Source: CAVPUA01 sp963828015
GTDB taxonomy: Bacteria; Actinomycetota; Actinomycetes; Mycobacteriales; Jatrophihabitantaceae
Assembly (NCBI GenBank): GCA_963828015.1
Contig: CAWHCD010000004.1
Coordinates: 62,001-126,000 of the forward strand
Direction of reading: 5' to 3'
Length of the DNA: 64,000 nucleotides
The notes below the pieces were generated by a model. That model made no database searches. It was not told the DNA's origin and worked only from the letters and a program-made list of their open reading frames with translations. This document shows, in pieces, positions 57,958 to 64,000 of the stretch. The stretch's first letter is position 1, and the number at the start of each line of letters is the position of its first letter. A program made the position numbers and the translations under genes.

Positions 57958-58290
57958 ATGACCACGAAGAGCACCGGACAACGCCTCCGGCGCCGCGCCA
58001 TGATTGCCGCCAGTGCGGTCGGCGCTGCCGGAGTCGGACTGAGCGTCGCCACCATCGCCGGCGTCACCCACAGCGCCGCCGACGCGGCCGCGACCACGAG
58101 TCCGACGGGTTCGGCGACGTCGAGCTCGACACCGACGAGCGCCACCGCAACCAGCACCGCCTCGGCGAGTAGCACCTCGGCCGCGTCGGTCGCCACGTCG
58201 GACTCCTCAACCGCCGCGGCGGCGACCACCAGCACCCCGACCGCGGCCAGCTCGAGCGCCACGAGCGACGGCGGGAGCCACGGGTCATGA
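57958..58290 (+). CDS. Ser/Thr/Ala-rich exported protein, FMN_bind-like N-terminus without the domain
   Basis: 110 residues. A basic start (RLRRRAM), a hydrophobic export segment (about 14-35), then about 65 residues of Ser, Thr and Ala and the end SDGGSHGS. Actinobacterial FMN-binding proteins beside ApbE often have exactly such a leader and linker before a DGxYxG start of the FMN_bind domain; here the protein ends at that point. The stop overlaps the ApbE start (ATGA). Either a shortened FMN_bind protein or a short anchor whose Ser/Thr tail is modified. Function inferred from context. Confidence 0.7.
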   Translation: MTTKSTGQRLRRRAMIAASAVGAAGVGLSVATIAGVTHSAADAAATTSPTGSATSSSTPTSATATSTASASSTSAASVATSDSSTAAAATTSTPTAASSSATSDGGSHGS

Positions 58291-59198
58291 AGAACACCTT
58301 CGTCACCCGGGCCTGGAGCAGCACGATGCGCCTCGTCGTCGACGACCACCGGGCGCTGAAGGCGGCGTCGGCCGATCTGATCGCGCTTCTGGAGCGCGTG
58401 GATGCAGCCGCGAGCCGCTTCCGCGCCGACTCGGCCCTCTCGATCGCCAACTCCCGGGCCGGGCGCCCGACGCCCGTCCCGCGGCTGCTGGTCGACCTCG
58501 TCGACTGCGCGTTGACCGCCGCCGCACAGACCGACGGCCTGGTCGACCCGCTCCTCGGGCGCGTCATGGACGAAATCGGTTACGACCGCGACTTCGCCGC
58601 CATCGTGGGCAGCGCCACCGAACTGGACCGGCCCACGCGCCGCACCGAACACCGCGAACTCACCCTGCACCGCCTGGCCGGCCTGCTCACGATTCCCGTC
58701 GGCACCGCGCTGGACCTCGGCGCGACCGCCAAAGCCTTTACCGCCGACCTGGCCGCGAGCACGCTGGCTCAGCGCTACGAGACGCCGGTGCTGGTCGAGC
58801 TCGGCGGGGACGTCGCGATGGCCGGTCACCGGCCGGGCGGCTGGTGCCTGGACGTGGCCGAGCGCGAGGGCGCCCCGGGCCAGTTGGTCATCTTCCAGAG
58901 CGGCGGAGTAGCCACCTCGACCACCACGATCCGTCGTTGGCGGCGCGGGGATCAGCTGCTGCACCACATCATCGACCCCCGCACGGGGGCGCCCACCGAC
59001 GGGCCGTGGCGCACCGTCACCGTGCACGCGAGCTCGGCGGTCCGGGCCAACACGGCCAGTACCGCCGCGATCGTGCTCGGCGAGCAGGCCGTGCCGTGGC
59101 TGCGCGAGCGCGGTCTGGCCGCCAAGCTGGTCGACCGCTCCGGCGCCGTCGTCACCATTGGCGGCTGGCCGGCCGCGTTGTTGGTCGGTGCGCGATGA
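58287..59198 (+). CDS. apbE: FAD:protein FMN transferase
   Basis: 303 residues. Transfers FMN from FAD to a Thr/Ser of exported redox proteins, with Mg. Motifs: SRFRADSALS, ALDLGATAKAFTADLAA (Mg/FAD site), LVELGGDVAMAG and HHIIDPRTGAP, then ANTASTAAIVLGEQA. No obvious signal peptide or lipobox is present, although the enzyme usually acts outside the membrane. It overlaps genes on both sides by four bases. No clear FMN_bind target is encoded in the window. Confidence 0.92.
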   Translation: MKNTFVTRAWSSTMRLVVDDHRALKAASADLIALLERVDAAASRFRADSALSIANSRAGRPTPVPRLLVDLVDCALTAAAQTDGLVDPLLGRVMDEIGYDRDFAAIVGSATELDRPTRRTEHRELTLHRLAGLLTIPVGTALDLGATAKAFTADLAASTLAQRYETPVLVELGGDVAMAGHRPGGWCLDVAEREGAPGQLVIFQSGGVATSTTTIRRWRRGDQLLHHIIDPRTGAPTDGPWRTVTVHASSAVRANTASTAAIVLGEQAVPWLRERGLAAKLVDRSGAVVTIGGWPAALLVGAR

Positions 59199-59794
59199 CG
59201 TTGTGGATGACCGCCCGGGGGGCGGGCCTGGCCGCGCTGACGCTCATGAGCTTCTCGATCTGCGGCGGCGCGATCGCGATCGTCATCCGACCCCCGTCGG
59301 CCCGCCTGGTCCTGCAGTACATGCACCGGGCCGGCGCCGCCCTCGGGCTGGGCGTCCTCGTTCTGCACGTCGCGACGATCGCGGCCGACTCCTACGCCCA
59401 CGTCGGGCTGACCGGCGCGATCATTCCGTTCACCTCCGGCTACCGCGCCACCTGGGTCGGGCTGGGCACGATCGCGGCCTACCTGTTCCTCATCACCGCC
59501 GCACTCGGCCTCGCCCGCGTACCCATGGCCGCATCGGCGCGCGGGGCCGCGCTCTGGCGCAAGCTGCACGGCCTGGCCTACGGCGGCTGGGCCATCGCCC
59601 TCATCCACGGTTTCAAGTCCGGCACGGACAGCGCCGTCACCTGGGTCGAAGCGCTCTACCTGATCTGCCTCATCGCCGGCGCGTCGGCCATCGCGGCCCG
59701 CTGCCTTGCGCGATCGGGCACCCGTCCTAACACTCCGTCGCCCGTCGCGTCGCGACCGGCCGAACACCGCATCAGAGAGGTCGCCCACCGATGA
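59195..59794 (+). CDS. Ferric reductase-like heme b membrane protein
   Basis: 199 residues, five or six membrane helices. Two His pairs within helices, with 13 residues between the first pair (MHRAGAALGLGVLVLH) and 12 between the second (LHGLAYGGWAIALIH), fit bis-His heme b ligation as in YedZ/MsrQ and ferric reductases. No FAD or NADPH domain is attached. Overlaps apbE upstream and the NuoF-like gene downstream, so all are co-translated; likely passes electrons across the membrane to an outer flavin. Confidence 0.82.
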   Translation: MTLWMTARGAGLAALTLMSFSICGGAIAIVIRPPSARLVLQYMHRAGAALGLGVLVLHVATIAADSYAHVGLTGAIIPFTSGYRATWVGLGTIAAYLFLITAALGLARVPMAASARGAALWRKLHGLAYGGWAIALIHGFKSGTDSAVTWVEALYLICLIAGASAIAARCLARSGTRPNTPSPVASRPAEHRIREVAHR

Positions 59795-61005
59795 CGCTCA
59801 CCCTGCCCCGGCTGATCACCTCGGCCGCCTGGTCGATCGGCACTCCGCGCTTGTTCGCCGGCCTGGATGCCCAGGAATCATTGGACATTCACGCGCACTT
59901 CGAGTCGCACGGCCCGTTGCCGGCCACCGACCTCGAGCACCTGCTGCGGCTGCTCGATCAGAGCGGTCTCGCCGGACGCGGTGGCGCCGGGTTCGATCTG
60001 GCCCGCAAGATCCGGGCGCTGCACAAGGCCAAGCACGTGATCGTCAACGGCTGCGAGAGCGAGCCGGCCAGCGCCAAGGACCGCACCCTGCTGCGTCGCA
60101 CCCCGCACCTGGTGATCGACGGCGCCGTGTCCGTCGCCCGCGCGGTCGGCGCCCAGCGCGTCAGCATCGCCGTTCACGACACCGCGCTCGTCGCCGCCGT
60201 TCGCCAGGCCCTGTCCGAACGCATCGAGGCGGTGGACGTGCACGTGCGCCGGGTCGAGGGCGGCTTCGTCTCCGGCGAGGGCCACGCGGTGCTGCGGGCC
60301 ATCGACGGCGGACCGGCCCTGCCGCCGGGACGCCGTGGACATGCCACCGAATCCGGCGTGCTGATCAGCAATGCGGAGACGCTGGCTCAGGTCGCGGTGC
60401 TGCTGCGCATGGGTGCCCATGCCTTCGGTGCCACCGGCACACGGGCCGAGCCGGGAACGACCCTGCTGTCGGTCAGTGGCGCGGTGGCCCGGCCTGGGGT
60501 AGTCGAGATCCCGATCGGGACGCCGCTGGGCATCGTCTTGCAGCACGTCGGCGCCGCGCCGGCCCAGGCCGTGCTGATCGGCGGCTACCACGGGGCCTGG
60601 GTCGCCCCCTTGCCCAACATCCTGCTCTCCCGAGCTGGGGTCGCGGCGGCCGGTGGAACCTTCGGCGCCGGAGTGTTGGTGGTCCTCGGCGAAGACACCT
60701 GCGCGCTGGGCGAAGTCGCACGCGTCACGCACTGGCTCGCCGACCAGTCGGCCCGACAATGCGGGCCGTGTCAGTTCGGACTACCCGCGTTGGCTCAGGA
60801 CGTCGACGCCATCCTGGCCGGCACCCCGGCCGGCATCGCCGCTGCGTTCGCCCATGGCCGGGCCGTCACCGGCCGCGGCGCCTGCGCCCATCCGGACGGG
60901 GCGGCCCGCTTCGTCGGCTCGGCCCTGCACACCCTGCGCGATGAGACCGACGCCCATCTGCGGGGCGGCTGCGGGCGGCCCGTCCTCGGGGAGCTGCCGC
61001 TATGA
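59791..61005 (+). CDS. NuoF-like NADH/flavin oxidoreductase with SLBB domain
   Basis: 404 residues. N-terminal NADH/FMN fold (SGLAGRGGAGFDLARKI, 58-74; NGCESEPASAKDR near 87-99; PHLVIDG), an SLBB-type domain (GTTLLSVSGAVARPGVVEI), then an iron-sulfur region with C324, C327 and C365. Complex I NuoF has C-x2-C-x2-C plus a distant Cys; the first position here is A321, so only three Cys ligands remain. It overlaps the cytochrome gene and the ferredoxin gene. Probably moves electrons between NAD(P)H and the ferredoxin. Confidence 0.85.
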   Translation: MTLTLPRLITSAAWSIGTPRLFAGLDAQESLDIHAHFESHGPLPATDLEHLLRLLDQSGLAGRGGAGFDLARKIRALHKAKHVIVNGCESEPASAKDRTLLRRTPHLVIDGAVSVARAVGAQRVSIAVHDTALVAAVRQALSERIEAVDVHVRRVEGGFVSGEGHAVLRAIDGGPALPPGRRGHATESGVLISNAETLAQVAVLLRMGAHAFGATGTRAEPGTTLLSVSGAVARPGVVEIPIGTPLGIVLQHVGAAPAQAVLIGGYHGAWVAPLPNILLSRAGVAAAGGTFGAGVLVVLGEDTCALGEVARVTHWLADQSARQCGPCQFGLPALAQDVDAILAGTPAGIAAAFAHGRAVTGRGACAHPDGAARFVGSALHTLRDETDAHLRGGCGRPVLGELPL

Positions 61006-61205
61006 GCGCGCCGACCACCGCCACGGCCGAGCTCCGCATCGACTGGTCCCGCTGTGATGGACGGGGCGTCTGCGCCGCGCTGCTGCCGGAGCGGATCGGC
61101 TTCGACGAGTGGGGCTTCCCGATCATCGCCAGCACCACCGCCGACCGCGACGCCCGGCGCGCGGTGGCCGCCTGCCCCAACCTCGCCCTACGAATCTCGC
61201 GCTAA
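61002..61205 (+). CDS. Small three-cysteine ferredoxin
   Basis: 67 residues. C18, C24 (RCDGRGVC) and C58 (AACPNLAL) give the C-x5-C...CP pattern of single-cluster [3Fe-4S] (or convertible [4Fe-4S]) ferredoxins that often feed P450s in actinobacteria. LPERIGFDEWGFP is the usual loop between. No P450 is nearby; the NuoF-like flavoprotein overlaps its start, so the two are probable partners. Confidence 0.9.
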   Translation: MSAPTTATAELRIDWSRCDGRGVCAALLPERIGFDEWGFPIIASTTADRDARRAVAACPNLALRISR

Positions 61206-61230
61206 TCCCATGATCGGAGCAGTGGATCCC

Positions 61231-62493
61231 ATGACCGCGTTGATCGAACGACCTGACGCCACCGAGCAGACGCCGGTGGTCGACGTCGAGATCGTCGTCC
61301 CCGTCTACAACGAGCAGGACGACCTGGCCCTGAGCGTGCATCGCCTGCACGCCTACCTCGACGCCGATTTCCCGTTCTCGGCCGTGATCACCATCGCCGA
61401 CAACGCCAGTACTGATTCCACCTGGGCGCGCGCCCGGGCGCTCGAACAGGAGCTGCCCGGGGTGCGCGCCGTCCACCTCGATGCCAAGGGGCGCGGACGG
61501 GCATTGCACCAGGTCTGGGGCGCCAGCACCGCGCGGGTCGTCGCCTACATGGACGTCGATCTGTCGACCGACCTCAATGCGCTCCTCCCCCTCGTCGCGC
61601 CCCTGCTCTCCGGCCACAGTGACCTGGCGATCGGCAGCCGGCTGGCCCGCAGCTCGCGGGTCGTACGCGGCCCGAAGCGGGAGTTCATCTCCCGTTCCTA
61701 CAACCTGATTCTGCGCACGACGCTGCGCGCCGGCTTCTCCGACGCCCAGTGCGGGTTCAAGGCCATCCGCACCGATTGCGCCCGCGCCCTGCTGCCGCAC
61801 GTGCATGACACCGCCTGGTTCTTCGACACCGAACTGCTCGTGCTGGCCGAACGCAGCGGCCTGCGGATCGCCGAGGTACCCGTCGACTGGGTCGATGATC
61901 CCGACAGCCGCGTCGACATCATGGCCACCGCGATGGCCGACCTGCGCGGAGTAGCCCGGGTCGGGCGGGCGCTGGTGCGCGGCGACCTGCCGGTGCGCGA
62001 GTTGCGCCAGCAGTTCGGCCGCGACTCGATCATCGCCGACGTGCCCGGGGTGTCCCCGTCCTTTGCCCGGCAGGCGGTTCGCTTCGCCGGTGTCGGCCTG
62101 CTGAGCACCTTGGCCTACCTGGTGTTGTTCCTGCTCTTCCGCGCTCCGATGGGTGCCCAGGCGGCCAACCTGGTCGCGCTGCTGATCACGGCCATTGCGA
62201 ATACTGCGGCCAATCGACGCTTCACCTTCGGCGTGCGCGGCGGCGGGGTGGCCAAGCATCAGCTGCAGGGCTTGGCCGTCTTCGGCCTCGGCCTGATCGT
62301 CACCAGTGGAGCGCTGCTGGCGTTGTCGACGTTCGCTACGAACCCCAGCCGGCTCCTGGAGATCAGCGTCCTGATCGGGGCCAACCTCGTCGCGACCCTG
62401 CTCCGCTTCGTCCTCATGCGCGAGTGGGTCTTCTCCTCGCGCTCGTCTCGTCCTACCGCGTCTCGTCCCACCGATCAGGAGATCTCCCGATGA
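61231..62493 (+). CDS. Family 2 glycosyltransferase fused to a GtrA-like membrane domain
   Basis: 420 residues from ATG at 61231 (GGAG upstream; ATG at 61210 lacks one). GT-A domain: VEIVVPVYNEQDDLA, ITIADNASTDST, YMDVDLSTDL (DxD) and SDAQCGFKAIRTD. After about residue 275 four membrane helices of GtrA type, including NLVALLITAIANTAANRRFTF. Such fusions make polyprenyl-phosphate sugars and flip them. It overlaps the downstream GT39-type gene by four bases, the probable user of that lipid-linked sugar. Confidence 0.88.
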   Translation: MTALIERPDATEQTPVVDVEIVVPVYNEQDDLALSVHRLHAYLDADFPFSAVITIADNASTDSTWARARALEQELPGVRAVHLDAKGRGRALHQVWGASTARVVAYMDVDLSTDLNALLPLVAPLLSGHSDLAIGSRLARSSRVVRGPKREFISRSYNLILRTTLRAGFSDAQCGFKAIRTDCARALLPHVHDTAWFFDTELLVLAERSGLRIAEVPVDWVDDPDSRVDIMATAMADLRGVARVGRALVRGDLPVRELRQQFGRDSIIADVPGVSPSFARQAVRFAGVGLLSTLAYLVLFLLFRAPMGAQAANLVALLITAIANTAANRRFTFGVRGGGVAKHQLQGLAVFGLGLIVTSGALLALSTFATNPSRLLEISVLIGANLVATLLRFVLMREWVFSSRSSRPTASRPTDQEISR

Positions 62494-64000
62494 GCACCTA
62501 CCTTCTCGAACCGCCCGCCTCCGCAGTAGCGACCGCCGAGGTGGCCCCGGCCACCGGCCGGCCCCGCTGGGAGTGGCCGGCACTGGCCGCACTGCTGATC
62601 GGCACCGCGGTGCTCTATCTCTGGAACCTGAGTGCCTCGGGCAACGCCAATGATTTCTACGCGGCGGCCGTGCAGGCCGGCACGAAGAGCTGGAAGGCCT
62701 TGTTCTACGGCTCATTCGACTCCTCGAACTTCATCACGGTCGACAAGCCACCGGCGTCGCTGTGGCCGATGGAGATCTCCGGACGCATCTTCGGCTTCAA
62801 CTCGTGGTCGATGCTGGCCCCGCAAGCGCTCGAAGGGGTGGCCGCCGTCGGCCTGCTCTACGCCGCCGTCCGCCGCTGGTTCGGTCCGGCCGCCGCTCTG
62901 CTGGCCGGCGCGCTGCTCGCGCTGACACCGGTCGCCGCGCTGATGTTCCGGTTCAACAACCCGGACGCTCTGATGACGTTGCTCATCGTGGCGGCGGCGT
63001 ACACGACGATCCGGGCGATCGAGAACGCCTCGACCAAGTGGCTCGTGGGCGCCGGCCTGATCATGGGCTTCTCCTTCCTGGCCAAGGGATTGCAGCCGTT
63101 CACCGTGCTGCCGGCTCTGGGAGTGGCCTATCTGGTGGCGGCCCCGACCGGGCTAGGGCGGCGCTGCTGGCAGCTGCTGGCCTCGGGTGCGGCGATCCTG
63201 GTCGGCGCCGGTTGGTGGGTCCTGGCCGTGCAGCTCACGCCGGCCGCCGATCGTCCCTATATCGGTGGATCGACCAACAACAGCGTGCTCGACCTAGCCT
63301 TCGGCTACAACGGCCTGAGCCGGCTGACCGGCGACCAGCAGGGTGGCTCGTTCAGCGGTAGCACCGGCATCGGGCGGCTGTTCAACGCGCTCAACGGCAG
63401 CCAGATCGCCTGGTTGCTGCCGGCGGCCCTGATCGCGATCGTCGCCGTCGTCCTCGTGGCCGGCAAGGCCCCGCGGACCGACCGCCTGCGGGCGTCGGCC
63501 ATCATCTGGGGCGGGTGGATCCTGGTCACCGGTGGGCTGCTCAGCTACGCCGGTGGCGTGATCCACACGTACTACACCGTAGAACTCGCCCCGGCCATCG
63601 CGGCCATGGTGGCCATCGGGGCGGTCACCCTGTGGCGGCGGCGAGCGAACATCAACGCCCGGATGGGTATGGCCGTTGGCGTCGCCGTCACCGGCGGCTG
63701 GACCTACGTCCTGCTCTCGAGGGCCTCGAACTGGAACAGCTGGCTCGGGCCGGTCGTCATGATCGCCACCGTGGTCGCCGTGGTGGCGCTCCTCGTCGCG
63801 CCCTCGCGCTTCGCCTATGTCGGCCTCGTGGCCATCGTCGCTTCGATAATCGCCCTGGCCGCCGGACCCGCGGCGTACGCCGTCTCGACGGCAAATACCG
63901 CGCACACCGGCAGCGTTCCCTCGGCCGGCCCGGCCGCGAGCGGTGCCACCGGTGGCTTTGGCGGCGCGGGCGGCGGCCGTCCGGGCGGCGCCGGCGGACG
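62490..64000 (+). CDS. GT39-type (ArnT/PMT-like) glycosyltransferase, 3' end cut
   Basis: At least 503 residues; the frame stays open to the window end. Ten or more membrane helices. FYAAAVQAGTKSWKALFYG and SSNFITVDKPPASLW (the Asp-Lys-Pro-Pro loop) are typical of actinobacterial membrane mannosyl/glycosyl transferases of the PMT superfamily, and RFNNPDALMTLL follows. The last visible residues are Gly/Ala-rich (GGFGGAGGGRPGG), a common extracytoplasmic linker of this group. It would use polyprenyl-phosphate sugar made by the upstream enzyme. Confidence 0.88.
   Translation, partial: MSTYLLEPPASAVATAEVAPATGRPRWEWPALAALLIGTAVLYLWNLSASGNANDFYAAAVQAGTKSWKALFYGSFDSSNFITVDKPPASLWPMEISGRIFGFNSWSMLAPQALEGVAAVGLLYAAVRRWFGPAAALLAGALLALTPVAALMFRFNNPDALMTLLIVAAAYTTIRAIENASTKWLVGAGLIMGFSFLAKGLQPFTVLPALGVAYLVAAPTGLGRRCWQLLASGAAILVGAGWWVLAVQLTPAADRPYIGGSTNNSVLDLAFGYNGLSRLTGDQQGGSFSGSTGIGRLFNALNGSQIAWLLPAALIAIVAVVLVAGKAPRTDRLRASAIIWGGWILVTGGLLSYAGGVIHTYYTVELAPAIAAMVAIGAVTLWRRRANINARMGMAVGVAVTGGWTYVLLSRASNWNSWLGPVVMIATVVAVVALLVAPSRFAYVGLVAIVASIIALAAGPAAYAVSTANTAHTGSVPSAGPAASGATGGFGGAGGGRPGGAGG

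Overview
The window is about 64 kb of very GC-rich DNA with dense, overlapping, single-copy housekeeping genes and many GTG or TTG starts. It looks like a chromosome segment of an actinobacterium. Gene order follows the Mycobacterium tuberculosis Rv3600c-Rv3628 neighbourhood (coaX, panC, folK, folB, folP, folE, ftsH, hpt, tilS, zinc protease, dacB, ppa). Menaquinone is made by the futalosine route (mqnA, mqnC, mqnE, mqnP, mqnL), as in Streptomyces and Acidothermus-like lineages, not in mycobacteria. I cannot name the genus. Both ends are cut: an ABC permease on the left and a GT39-type glycosyltransferase on the right. No rRNA, tRNA, CRISPR array, transposase or phage gene was seen, and no gene-free stretch exceeds 300 bases.

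Layout. 1-1249: permease remnant and a methyltransferase, both with broken frames. 1231-6205 (minus): cofactor operon DUF2520-panC-nadB-nadC-coaX. 6313-10438: an accessory island with three SipW-type or secreted surface proteins, a TetR regulator and a repeat-rich spacer, inserted into an otherwise conserved block. 10458-20501 (minus): DUF6779-like, DUF3180, folK-folB-folP-folE-ftsH, hpt, tilS, metalloprotease and dacB; folP carries a 1-base frameshift. 20560-27457: ppa, menG, a 1287-residue DUF11 surface protein, a lipoprotein and mqnC.

27527-36222 (plus) is a surface-glycan operon: polyprenol-type glycosyltransferase, methyltransferases, a GDP-heptose pathway (GmhA, HddA, GmhB, HddC), a transaldolase that could supply or drain sedoheptulose 7-phosphate, an epimerase and a flippase. 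36182-42776 holds two divergent wall hydrolases (GH25 and a transglycosylase-like protein) that share the same FG-GAP repeats, and a 1064-residue membrane protein. 42886-55443 holds the menaquinone genes mixed with a small Pro-rich ORF, an IMPase, a dimethylglycine-dehydrogenase-like enzyme with a kinase, DUF1707 and DUF4229 proteins, and an MMPL transporter with a TetR regulator.

55496-64000 (plus) runs from a PLDc_N membrane protein and a two-component system into a compact redox module: Ser/Thr-rich exported protein, ApbE flavin transferase, ferric-reductase-like cytochrome, NuoF-like flavoprotein and a three-Cys ferredoxin. Two glycosyltransferases follow. This redox module is the best candidate for an under-described system. 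Another genome-scale signal is that at least 13 genes have a TANNNT -10 box ending 6-7 bases before the start codon, which points to widespread leaderless transcription.
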